A DNA stretch of 27,323 nt from an uncultured Oscillospiraceae bacterium (lineage in GTDB: Bacteria; Bacillota; Clostridia; Oscillospirales; Oscillospiraceae). The position numbers were made by a program, and so were the translations under genes. The notes below the pieces were generated by a model. That model had not been told where the DNA came from. It ran no database searches and worked only from the letters and a program-made list of their open reading frames with translations. The stretch covers positions 1 through 27,323 of the forward strand of contig CAKTGM010000025.1 of NCBI GenBank assembly GCA_934561515.1, read 5' to 3'. Shown here in pieces: positions 17,134 to 24,086 of the stretch (position 1 is the first letter of the stretch; each line of letters opens with the position of its first letter).

Positions 17134-17274
17134 TTAGTGGGTGAGACGGGCGCGGCCGCGTGCACGACGACGGGCAAGAACCTTGCGGCCGTTGGCAGTG
17201 GACATTCTCTTGCGGAAGCCGTGCTCCTTGGAGCGCTGGATCTTCTTGGGCTGATAGGTGCGAGAAGTAGCCAT
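17134..17274 (-). CDS. rpmH: 50S ribosomal protein L34
   Basis: A 46-residue, very basic ribosomal protein of the large subunit. The family pattern is clear: TYQPKKIQRSKEHGFRKRM, then STANGRKVLARRRARGRARL. The start is ATG at 17274 with AGGAGGT 9 nt upstream; the open frame further upstream is leader sequence. It is the first gene of the leftward origin-side operon, driven by a full-consensus promoter about 135 bp upstream. Confidence 0.98.
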   Translation of the reverse strand: MATSRTYQPKKIQRSKEHGFRKRMSTANGRKVLARRRARGRARLTH

Positions 17275-17408
17275 TTCGTTTTTACCTCCTGAAAAAATTT
17301 TACCGGCAGAGGCCTTGCGGCCGCTGCACTTACTCGACGGCGGGTGAGGCTGCCCCCACGGACCGCAGTTGACATAAAAGCGCGTCACTCTACAGAAACG
17401 CACGAGGT

Positions 17409-17437
17409 ATTATATCGTTTTCGCCCCATTCTGTCAA
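17409..17437 (-). promoter_or_regulatory. Full-consensus promoter of rpmH operon
   Basis: On the minus strand: -35 TTGACA (17432-17437), exactly 17 bp, -10 TATAAT (17409-17414). Both hexamers match the sigma-A consensus perfectly, as expected for a ribosomal-protein gene. Confidence 0.92.
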
Positions 17438-17472
17438 CTCAAAGTTCGCATTTTTTGTAAGAAGCGATAGTA

Positions 17473-17488
17473 TCACAAACTCTTGTGA
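17473..17488. promoter_or_regulatory. Inverted repeat upstream of the rpmH promoter
   Basis: TCACAA and TTGTGA are separated by ACTC, 36 bp upstream of the rpmH -35 box. It is a possible operator for a dimeric regulator. It does not match Rex or CRP consensus orientation. Confidence 0.35.
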
Positions 17489-17531
17489 CAAAAAGGGAGA
17501 AAATGCGCAAGATATTGTTTTTCTTCCGCCT

Positions 17532-17545
17532 TTTTGCGCGCAAAA
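17532..17545. promoter_or_regulatory. 14-bp perfect palindrome upstream of dnaA
   Basis: TTTTGCGCGCAAAA, centred about 46 bp upstream of the dnaA -35 box. Perfect dyad symmetry of this kind suits a regulator site. I do not recognise the motif. Confidence 0.4.
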
Positions 17546-17583
17546 TCCCTTTTTAAAACGGCATTTTATATTTAGAATATGTG

Positions 17584-17612
17584 TTGCGTTTATTTCCCTT
17601 TTCTGCTATAAT
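17584..17612 (+). promoter_or_regulatory. Promoter of dnaA
   Basis: -35 TTGCGT (17584-17589), 17-bp spacer, -10 TATAAT (17607-17612), about 58 bp before the GTG start. It may also serve dnaN and later genes by read-through. Confidence 0.82.
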
Positions 17613-17670
17613 AGGAAAGGTTAATTTTCGGCCCTTTGGCCGCTTAGAAGAAAAAGAAAGGAGCGCTTCC

Positions 17671-18984
17671 GTGAACTCTGTTGCAGACATCTGGAAGATC
17701 GTTCTCGCGCGATTAAGTCAGGATCTCTCGGAGACGACCATCTCCACCTGGTTCGACGAGGTGGAGGCCGTATCCATCAAGGACCGCACGCTGTATCTCC
17801 ACTGCCCGAACGATTTCAAGCGCAGCACCATCGAGTCCATGTTCTCGGACCGTATCAAGGAGTCCCTGCGGGACATTTACTCCGCCGACTTTGACGTAAA
17901 GCTGCTCTCGAGCGACGAGAGCTCCGCCCTGTTCGAGCCTGCGGAGAAACGATCCTCCACACTGCTCGACTCCGGCGAATTCACCTTCGAGACCTTCGTC
18001 GTCGGCGAATCGAACAAGATGGCCCATGCCGCCGCCCACGCCGTAGCCGACGGCGTGGGGCACTATAACCCCCTCTTCATCTATGGCGACTCCGGCCTTG
18101 GCAAGACCCACCTCATCTACGCCATCGCCCACCAGATCCGCGCGAACCGGCCCTCGGCCAAGATCATCTACATCAAGGGTGACGATTTCATCAACGAATT
18201 CATCGAGCTTGTGCGCGCGGGCCGCGGCAGCGAGTTCCGCGCGAAGTACCGCGACGCAGACCTGCTGCTCGTGGATGACGTGCAGTTCGTCGCGGGCAAG
18301 GAGCAGGTGCAGAACGAATTTTTCCATACCTTCAACACGCTCTACGAGGCCGGGCGGCAGATCGTCCTGACCTCCGACCGTCCGCCCTCCGAAATGCACC
18401 TTTTGGACGACCGCCTGCGCACGCGCTTTGAGTGGGGTCTCCTCGTTGATGTGCAGCCGCCCGACTTTGAAACGCGCCTTGCCATCGTAAAGAACAAGGC
18501 CGCGCAGTGGGGCACGGTCATTGACGACGACATTGCCAAGTACATCGCCGAAAACGTCACCTCCAACGTCCGCCAGCTCGAGGGCACGATGAACAAGATC
18601 CTCGCCTACCGCGATCTCATCGGGCGCGAGATGGACGCCGACGCCGCGCACCGCGCGGTGGAGGACTTCATGAAGAAGAACGCCAACCTCGCCCCCACGG
18701 CCGCGATGATCATCACCGAGACCTCGCGCTACTTCGGCATCGACGAGGAGGTCATCAAGGGCTCTTCCCGCAGCCGCGAGGTGGTCAACGCCCGTCAGGC
18801 CGCGATGTACCTCGTGCGCCGCATGACGAATCTCTCGACGCCCGACATTGGCCGCGAGTTCGGCAAGCGCGACCATACGACCGTTCTCCACTCGCTCGAG
18901 CAGATTGAAAAGAAGATGAAATCCGATCCCGTCTTCAACCAGACGATCAAGGAGATCACGATCAACATCAACTCCAAGCGATAA
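17671..18984 (+). CDS. dnaA: Chromosomal replication initiator DnaA
   Basis: A 437-residue AAA+ initiator that binds DnaA boxes and melts oriC. Domain I (1-75) has the WxxVLxxLxxxLSxxxxxTWF pattern for partner binding. Domain II is short (about 76-100). Domain III has Walker A GDSGLGKT (139-146) and Walker B LLLVDDVQF. Domain IV ends with the box-recognition helix-turn-helix GREFGKRDHTTVLHSLEQI. The start is GTG at 17671, with AAGGAG 7 nt upstream. The open frame runs back 30 codons through the promoter leader and is not used. It is divergent from rpmH, and the spacer to dnaN carries the DnaA-box cluster. Confidence 0.98.
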   Translation: MNSVADIWKIVLARLSQDLSETTISTWFDEVEAVSIKDRTLYLHCPNDFKRSTIESMFSDRIKESLRDIYSADFDVKLLSSDESSALFEPAEKRSSTLLDSGEFTFETFVVGESNKMAHAAAHAVADGVGHYNPLFIYGDSGLGKTHLIYAIAHQIRANRPSAKIIYIKGDDFINEFIELVRAGRGSEFRAKYRDADLLLVDDVQFVAGKEQVQNEFFHTFNTLYEAGRQIVLTSDRPPSEMHLLDDRLRTRFEWGLLVDVQPPDFETRLAIVKNKAAQWGTVIDDDIAKYIAENVTSNVRQLEGTMNKILAYRDLIGREMDADAAHRAVEDFMKKNANLAPTAAMIITETSRYFGIDEEVIKGSSRSREVVNARQAAMYLVRRMTNLSTPDIGREFGKRDHTTVLHSLEQIEKKMKSDPVFNQTIKEITININSKR

Positions 18985-19227
18985 GGAGTTTTCCACAATT
19001 TCCACAGGGCTGTGCATAGGGAAGCTGTGGATTACTTTTTCCGAAATTTTGCCTGTGGAAAGTGATATGACTTTTCAACATCGGGGCAGGGAAAACTTTT
19101 CCTTGGAAATTCTGGGGAAAATCACGTTTTCCACAGTTTTGCGCCCCTACTGCTGCTATTTCTAAAAACTATCCTTTTTTCTTTTCCAAAAGAGAAAAAT
19201 TCCCCCATTTACGAAAGGAAGGCCGCT
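18985..19227. other. oriC: Likely oriC: DnaA-box cluster and unwinding region
   Basis: The 243-bp dnaA-dnaN spacer contains five DnaA-box-like nonamers: TTTTCCACA (18989-18997), ATTTCCACA (18998-19006), TGTGGATTA (19026-19034, one mismatch to consensus), TGTGGAAAG (19054-19062) and TTTTCCACA (19127-19135). After the last box come a C-rich spot, a trinucleotide tract (19147-19164) and an AT-rich stretch before the dnaN Shine-Dalgarno, the arrangement known for Firmicute unwinding regions. Gene orientation on both sides also diverges around here. Confidence 0.85.
19127..19182 (+). other. DnaA-trio-like unwinding element next to a DnaA box
   Basis: The box TTTTCCACA (19127-19135) is followed after 11 bp by CTA CTG CTG CTA TTT CTA (19147-19164), then A/T-rich sequence. 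In Bacillus subtilis the basal unwinding system is a DnaA box, a GC-rich spot, then repeated trios with 3'-G/A-A-T-5' on the strand that DnaA grips. On the complementary strand these triplets read 3'-GAT, GAC, GAC, GAT. The two GAC triplets deviate from the ideal. Confidence 0.65.
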
Positions 19228-20340
19228 ATGAAATTTTCCTGCGAAAAGCTGCTGCTGCAAAATGCAGTCAATACCGCCTCCCGCGCCGTTGCGGCAAAGA
19301 GCTCCATCCCCGCGCTCGAGGGCCTGCTGCTGACCTGCGGCGGCGAGAGCCTGACCGTTTCGGGCTACAATATGCAGACCGGCATCCGCACGCGCTTTCC
19401 CGTGGAGGCGGCGGAGGACGGCGAGCTGGTCGTCAACGCGCGCTTGATCGGTGAGATCTTAAGAAGACTGCCCGACGACGTTGTGACCTTCACCGCGGAC
19501 GAAAAATACCTCATCCATCTCTCCTGCGGCGACGCGGACTTTGACATCATGGGTCTTTCCGCCGCGGATTTCCCCGAGCTTCCCGAGGTCGAGGAAAAAT
19601 ACGCCGTGCAGATCGCGGAAAAGACGCTCAAGTCCATGATCCAGCAGACGAGCTTCGCCGTTTCGACGAACGAGGCGCGCCCTGTGCACATGGGCTCTCT
19701 CTTCGAGGTCACAGCCTCGGGGCTGACGGTCGTCTCTGTCGACGGCTTCCGCCTTGCACTGCGCAAGGAAAAGCTTGAAAAGATCGAGGGCGGCGCGTTT
19801 TCCTTCGTCGCGCCCGGCACGGCGCTCAACGAGGTCGAGCGCATCTGCGAGGAGATCGACGAGAGCGTGACCATCACGCTCGGCCAGCGCCACATCTTAT
19901 TCGAGGTGGGCGAGACGGAGCTGATCTGCCGCCGCCTCGAGGGCGAGTTCCTCGACTATAAAAACGCCATCCCGCGCAGAAATCCCATCAACCTTGTGCT
20001 CGACACGAAGACGATGCTCCAGAGCCTTGAGCGCGTGAGCGTCGTCATCAGCGAAAAGCTCAAGAGCCCCGTGCGCTGCATTTTTGAAGACAATAAGGTG
20101 ACGATGTCCGCCAAGACGGCGAGCGGTGACGCCAAGGACGTCTGCCGCATCGCGGGCGACGGGCAGGGGCTGGAGATCGGTTTCAACAACCGCTATCTGA
20201 TGGACGCGCTGCGCTATGCCCCGGCCGACACCGTGAAGATGGAGCTCAACACCGGGATTTCCCCGGCGATCATCGTCCCTGTGGAGGGGGAGGAAAGCTT
20301 CCTCTACATGGTGCTGCCCGTGCGCCTGAAGGCAAATTAA
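19228..20340 (+). CDS. dnaN: DNA polymerase III beta sliding clamp
   Basis: A 370-residue ring-forming clamp that tethers polymerase and repair proteins to DNA. Three clamp-fold domains can be traced: about 1-120 (NMQTGIRTRFPVEA; GELVVNARLIGEILRRLP), 130-245 (TSFAVSTNEARPVHMGSLFEV; VSVDGFRLAL), and 255-370, ending MVLPVRLKAN, the usual clamp C-terminus. The ATG is preceded by GAAAGGAAGG. It lies directly after oriC. No convincing own promoter is visible, though one could overlap the origin. Confidence 0.98.
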   Translation: MKFSCEKLLLQNAVNTASRAVAAKSSIPALEGLLLTCGGESLTVSGYNMQTGIRTRFPVEAAEDGELVVNARLIGEILRRLPDDVVTFTADEKYLIHLSCGDADFDIMGLSAADFPELPEVEEKYAVQIAEKTLKSMIQQTSFAVSTNEARPVHMGSLFEVTASGLTVVSVDGFRLALRKEKLEKIEGGAFSFVAPGTALNEVERICEEIDESVTITLGQRHILFEVGETELICRRLEGEFLDYKNAIPRRNPINLVLDTKTMLQSLERVSVVISEKLKSPVRCIFEDNKVTMSAKTASGDAKDVCRIAGDGQGLEIGFNNRYLMDALRYAPADTVKMELNTGISPAIIVPVEGEESFLYMVLPVRLKAN

Positions 20341-20350
20341 GGGAAAAACA

Positions 20351-20365
20351 AATACAAAGTGTATT
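20351..20365. promoter_or_regulatory. Short inverted repeat in the AT-rich dnaN-yaaA spacer
   Basis: AATACA and TGTATT flank AAG. The 74-bp spacer is notably AT-rich in this GC-rich genome and could hold a weak promoter or operator. Nothing firm is visible. Confidence 0.25.
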
Positions 20366-20414
20366 AAAACGTACAACTATTTTATTTTGGAATCACTTGG
20401 TAAAGGACATTTTT

Positions 20415-20630
20415 ATGACTGACATCACCATCACCACGGAATTTATCAAATTGCAGGACCTTTTGAAGCTTGCGAACCTCGTCGGCACCGGCGGAGAGGC
20501 GAAGATCGTCATTCAGGAGGGCAAGACTTTCGTCAACGGCGAGGTGTGCACGATGCGCGGAAAGAAGATCCGCCCCGGCGACACGGTCGCCTACGACGGA
20601 GAAGAGCTGACGGTCTCCTATGCGAATTGA
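20415..20630 (+). CDS. yaaA: S4-domain RNA-binding protein YaaA
   Basis: A 71-residue protein, essentially a single S4 RNA-binding domain (IKLQDLLKLANLVGTGGEAKIVIQEGKTFVNGEVCTMRGKKIRPGDTV, residues about 9-60). It belongs to the RlbA/YaaA group always found between dnaN and recF in Firmicutes; homologues are linked to ribosome assembly. The start is ATG at 20415 with AAAGGA 7 nt upstream, rather than the TTG six codons earlier. It overlaps recF by 11 bp, so translation is coupled. Confidence 0.93.
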   Translation: MTDITITTEFIKLQDLLKLANLVGTGGEAKIVIQEGKTFVNGEVCTMRGKKIRPGDTVAYDGEELTVSYAN

Positions 20631-21723
20631 CGCGCTGAAGCTGCAATCCTTCCGCAATTACGACGCGCTGGATGTTGCCTTCGCGCCGGACTGCAACGTC
20701 ATCGTCGGAGAGAACGCGCAGGGGAAGACCAATCTGCTCGAGGCCATCGTCTACCTTTCGAGCGCCCATTCGCCGCGCACGCGGGCGGAACGCGAGCTGA
20801 TCTCGTTCGGGCAGAGCGAGGCAAAGCTGACGGCGCAGGCCTTCGCCCGCTCGCGCGATTTTCTGCTTGAGGTATCGCTCGCTGCGGGGAAGAGAAGGAA
20901 AATTCTCATCAACAAGGTCCCGGCGAAAAAGGGGAGCGACCTCAGCGACGTGCTCGGCGCGGTCTACTTCTGCCCCGAGGATCTGTTGCTCATCCGCGAC
21001 GGCGCGGCGGCCAGAAGAAGATTCATGGACGACGCGCTCTGCCAGCTGCGCGCAAGGTATGCGCAGGCGCTCTCCGACTATCACCGGGCCTACGAGCACA
21101 AAACGCGCATCCTGCGCGACAGCGAGGAATACCCCTCGCTGCTCGACACCCTGCCGGAATTCGACCTGCGCATGGCGCAGAGCGGCGCGGTGCTCATCTA
21201 CTACCGCGCGCGCTTTTGCGAGCGGCTAAAGGAATACGCGCGCACCGCGCACCGCGAGTGCTCGGGCGGCAGGGAAGAACTGGGCGTCACCTATCAGACG
21301 GTTTCAACGATCGTAGATCCCCTCGCGCCCATCGAAACGATCTACGAGCAGCTGCGCGCGCATCAATCCTCACACGCAACGGCGGAAAGAGCGTCAAGAA
21401 TGTGCCTTTCGGGGCCGCACAAGGATGATATCGCCGTGACGATCGGCGGCGTGAACGCGCGGCAGTTTTCCTCGCAGGGGCAGACGCGCACGGCGGCGCT
21501 CGCCTTCAAGCTTGCAGAGCGCGAAATTTACCGCGAGATCACCTCGCGCACGCCGCTGCTGCTGCTCGACGACGTGCTCTCCGAGCTTGACCCGAAGCGG
21601 CAGGAATACGTATTGAACCGCATCTCCGGCGGACAGGTGTTCATCACCTGCTGCGAGGAGGACCGGCTGGGAACGCTCCTGAGCGGCAAGGTCTTCCATA
21701 TTGCCGGCGGCGCGGTGGTATAA
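20620..21723 (+). CDS. recF: DNA replication and repair protein RecF
   Basis: A 367-residue SMC/ABC-like ATPase that loads RecA at gapped DNA with RecO and RecR. The Walker A GENAQGKTN (30-38), the middle coiled region, the signature-like FSSQGQTRTAALAFKLAE, and the Walker B LLLLDDVLSELD are intact. Length is typical. The start is inside the yaaA 3' end. remB follows 11 bp after the stop. Confidence 0.97.
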   Translation: MRIDALKLQSFRNYDALDVAFAPDCNVIVGENAQGKTNLLEAIVYLSSAHSPRTRAERELISFGQSEAKLTAQAFARSRDFLLEVSLAAGKRRKILINKVPAKKGSDLSDVLGAVYFCPEDLLLIRDGAAARRRFMDDALCQLRARYAQALSDYHRAYEHKTRILRDSEEYPSLLDTLPEFDLRMAQSGAVLIYYRARFCERLKEYARTAHRECSGGREELGVTYQTVSTIVDPLAPIETIYEQLRAHQSSHATAERASRMCLSGPHKDDIAVTIGGVNARQFSSQGQTRTAALAFKLAEREIYREITSRTPLLLLDDVLSELDPKRQEYVLNRISGGQVFITCCEEDRLGTLLSGKVFHIAGGAVV

Positions 21724-21734
21724 AGGAGAGGGCT

Positions 21735-21986
21735 ATGTACCTTCACATCGGCAACAACGTGATGCTCCCGGAAAAGCACATCATCGGCGTTTTCGACCTT
21801 GAGATCACCTCGCAGTCGAAGCGCACGTCGGAATTTCTGCGCCGTGCCGAGGACGAGAGCCTCGTCATCGACGCCTGCGAGGACATCCCGAAGACGTTTC
21901 TCGTCTGCGACCACCCCTATCACCCGCAGCTCGTCTACCTCTCCGAGCTATCGAGCGCGACGCTGCAAAAAAGAATGGAAGGATAA
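21735..21986 (+). CDS. remB: RemB/DUF370 extracellular-matrix regulator homologue
   Basis: An 83-residue protein of the RemA/RemB (DUF370) family, corresponding to Bacillus YaaB between recF and gyrB. It shows the family opening MYLHIGNNVMLPEKHIIGVFDLEITS and the KTFLVCDHPYHPQLVYLSELSSATLQKR tail. RemA proteins are DNA-binding regulators of matrix and osmoprotection genes; the role of RemB is less clear. AAAGGAGAG lies 6-7 nt before the ATG. It is probably the last gene before a weak hairpin and the gyrB leader. Confidence 0.93.
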   Translation: MYLHIGNNVMLPEKHIIGVFDLEITSQSKRTSEFLRRAEDESLVIDACEDIPKTFLVCDHPYHPQLVYLSELSSATLQKRMEG

Positions 21987-21991
21987 CCGCC

Positions 21992-22010
21992 GCGCGAAAA
22001 AGCGCGCTTT
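21992..22010 (+). terminator. Weak hairpin after remB
   Basis: GCGCG (21992-21996) pairs with CGCGC (22003-22007), followed by only TTT. At best it is a leaky terminator; read-through into gyrB seems likely. Confidence 0.35.
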
Positions 22011-22029
22011 CCAGAAAAGACATTGTTCG

Positions 22030-22079
22030 AGGCAGGGAGAAACGGGCCGGAAACGGCTCCGACCCGGTTCTTCCTGCCT
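22030..22079 (+). promoter_or_regulatory. Long hairpin in the gyrB leader
   Basis: Arms 22030-22050 and 22059-22079 (21 nt each, starting AGGCAGG and ending CCTGCCT) pair at 19 of 21 positions (one G-U, two mismatches) around an 8-nt loop. It ends 7 nt before the gyrB Shine-Dalgarno. No T-run follows, so it is not a simple terminator. It could modulate gyrB translation or mRNA stability. Confidence 0.7.
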
Positions 22080-22100
22080 GATGACGAAAGGAGAACCCAT

Positions 22101-24068
22101 ATGGCAGAACATGAGATCCTGCAATCCACGGCAGTGGATGAGACCAACGACTACAACGCCTCGGAAATTCAGGTGCTTGAGGGCCTTGAAGCGGTGCGCA
22201 AGCGCCCGGGCATGTATATCGGCTCCACGTCCTCAAGCGGCCTGCACCACCTCGTTTACGAAATTGTGGATAACTCCATCGACGAGGCGCTCGCGGGCTA
22301 CTGCACGGAGATCAAGGTAACGATCAACGAGGGCAACACCATCACCGTTGTCGATAACGGCCGCGGCATCCCCGTCGACATTCAGGCGCAGACGGGGCGC
22401 CCCGCGCTCGAGGTCGTCTATACCGTGCTGCACGCGGGCGGCAAATTCGGCGGCGGAGGCTATAAGGTCTCCGGCGGTCTGCACGGCGTGGGCGCGAGCG
22501 TCGTCAACGCCCTTTCCGAATGGCTGACGGTGCAGGTGCACAAGAACGGCAGCATCTACGAGATGAAATTCTCCCGCGGCAAGATCACGCAGGAGATGAC
22601 CATCATCGGCTCGACCGACCGCACGGGCACGACCGTCACCTTCAAGCCCGACCCGCTGATGTTCGAAGACCTCGAATACTCCTACGATACGCTCCACACC
22701 CGTATGCGCGAGGAGGCCTTCCTGAACGCGGGCCTTCGCATCACGATCGAGGATAAGCGCACGGCGAGCGAGGAAAAGAGCGAGAGCGAGCGCCGCGACT
22801 CGATGTGCTACGAGGGCGGTATCCGCGAGTTCGTCACCTGGCTCAACAAGAAGAAAGAACCCCTGCACAACAGCGTTATCTACATGAGCGGCATGAAGGG
22901 CGACTCGTTTGCGGAGCTGGCGCTCCAGTATGACGACGGTTATCAGGAAAATATCCTCTCGTTCGCCAACAACGTCCACACGCCCGAGGGCGGTATGCAC
23001 GAGACCGGCTTCAAGGCGGCACTCACGCGCGTTCTGAACGCCTACGGCATCAAAAACGGCATCATCAAGGAAGGCGACAAGGTCAGCGGCGAGGACTGCC
23101 GCGAGGGTCTTACCTGCGTCATCTCCGTCAAGCTCACGAACGCGCAGTTCGAGGGTCAGACCAAGGCAAAGCTCGGTAACAGCGAAATTCGCACGCTGGT
23201 GGACGGCCTCGTGTCCGACAAGCTGATGCAGTTCCTTGAGGAAAACCCCGTCGTGGCGCGCACGATTTTGGATAAGGCCATGACCGCCAACCGCGCGCGC
23301 GAGGCCGCGCGCAAAGCGCGCGAGTCCATCCGCCGCAAGAGCGCCCTCGGCGGCGCGGCGATGCCCGACAAGCTGCGCGACTGCAACGAAAATAACCCCG
23401 AGCTCACTGAGCTCTACATCGTAGAGGGCGACTCGGCAGGCGGCTCGGCTACCCAGGGGCGCGACTCGCGCTTTCAGGCAATTTTGCCGCTCTGGGGCAA
23501 GATGCTCAACGTGGAAAAGGTCCGCGCCGACAAAATTTACGGCAACGACAAGCTCCAGCCCGTCATCATCGCGCTCGGCGCGGGACTGGGCGAGGATTTC
23601 GACGTCAATAAGCTGAGATATCACAAGGTCATCATCATGGCGGATGCGGACGTGGACGGCTCGCACATCAGAACACTGCTTTTGACCTTCTTCTTCCGCT
23701 ATATGCGCCCGCTCATTGAAAACGGCTATGTCTACGCCGCCGTGCCGCCGCTCTACAAGCTCTCGCGCGGCAAGACGCAGCGCGTTGCCTTCTCGGACGA
23801 GGAGCGCGACGCCGTTTCCGCCGAGCTTCGCGGTGACAATCCGAACGCGAAGGTCGATATTTCGCGCTTCAAGGGCCTTGGTGAAATGAACCCGCACGAG
23901 CTGTGGGAGACGACCATGGACCCCGAAAAGCGCACGCTCAAGCGCATCACGCTCGAAGACGCGGTGCTCGCGGACGAGACCTTCACCGTGCTCATGGGCG
24001 AAAAGGTCGAGCCGCGCAAGGAATTCATCGAACAGAACGCGAAATACGCGGTCAATCTGGACTTTTAA
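22101..24068 (+). CDS. gyrB: DNA gyrase subunit B
   Basis: A 655-residue ATPase subunit of gyrase, the enzyme that adds negative supercoils. The GHKL ATPase has VDNSIDEAL, DNGRGIPV and GGLHGVGASVVNALS. The TOPRIM domain has EGDSAGGSA and the DADVDGSHI metal site. The C-terminal domain ends YAVNLDF. It is the short (about 650-residue) Gram-positive form. At the quinolone-related QAILPL(R/K)GK site this protein has Trp (residue 465). The start is ATG at 22101 with AAAGGAG 7 nt upstream; the longer open frame runs into the leader hairpin. gyrA follows 18 bp later. Confidence 0.98.
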   Translation: MAEHEILQSTAVDETNDYNASEIQVLEGLEAVRKRPGMYIGSTSSSGLHHLVYEIVDNSIDEALAGYCTEIKVTINEGNTITVVDNGRGIPVDIQAQTGRPALEVVYTVLHAGGKFGGGGYKVSGGLHGVGASVVNALSEWLTVQVHKNGSIYEMKFSRGKITQEMTIIGSTDRTGTTVTFKPDPLMFEDLEYSYDTLHTRMREEAFLNAGLRITIEDKRTASEEKSESERRDSMCYEGGIREFVTWLNKKKEPLHNSVIYMSGMKGDSFAELALQYDDGYQENILSFANNVHTPEGGMHETGFKAALTRVLNAYGIKNGIIKEGDKVSGEDCREGLTCVISVKLTNAQFEGQTKAKLGNSEIRTLVDGLVSDKLMQFLEENPVVARTILDKAMTANRAREAARKARESIRRKSALGGAAMPDKLRDCNENNPELTELYIVEGDSAGGSATQGRDSRFQAILPLWGKMLNVEKVRADKIYGNDKLQPVIIALGAGLGEDFDVNKLRYHKVIIMADADVDGSHIRTLLLTFFFRYMRPLIENGYVYAAVPPLYKLSRGKTQRVAFSDEERDAVSAELRGDNPNAKVDISRFKGLGEMNPHELWETTMDPEKRTLKRITLEDAVLADETFTVLMGEKVEPRKEFIEQNAKYAVNLDF

Positions 24069-24086
24069 GAGAGGAGGACAAGAAAA

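Larger units (their letters stand above)
17275..17670. promoter_or_regulatory. rpmH-dnaA divergent intergenic region (396 bp)
   Basis: It holds the long rpmH leader, the rpmH and dnaA promoters, two short symmetrical sites (17473-17488 and 17532-17545), and an AT-rich stretch just upstream of the dnaA promoter (about 17550-17580). I find no consensus or one-mismatch DnaA box here, so the upstream half of a two-part origin of the Bacillus type is not evident. Confidence 0.7.

Noticed and set aside
17581..17670. N-terminal extension of dnaA by 30 residues
   Set aside because: It overlaps the dnaA promoter and leader. GTG at 17671 has the Shine-Dalgarno and matches DnaA domain I.
17713..19017. 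A 434-codon open frame antisense to dnaA
   Set aside because: Shadow of dnaA codon usage, with no recognisable motif and no ribosome-binding site in context. It also starts inside the DnaA-box region.
19136..19227. Separate promoter for dnaN
   Set aside because: TTGCGC near 19139 has no acceptable -10 at the right distance; the trio-like element and AT-rich DNA explain the sequence better.
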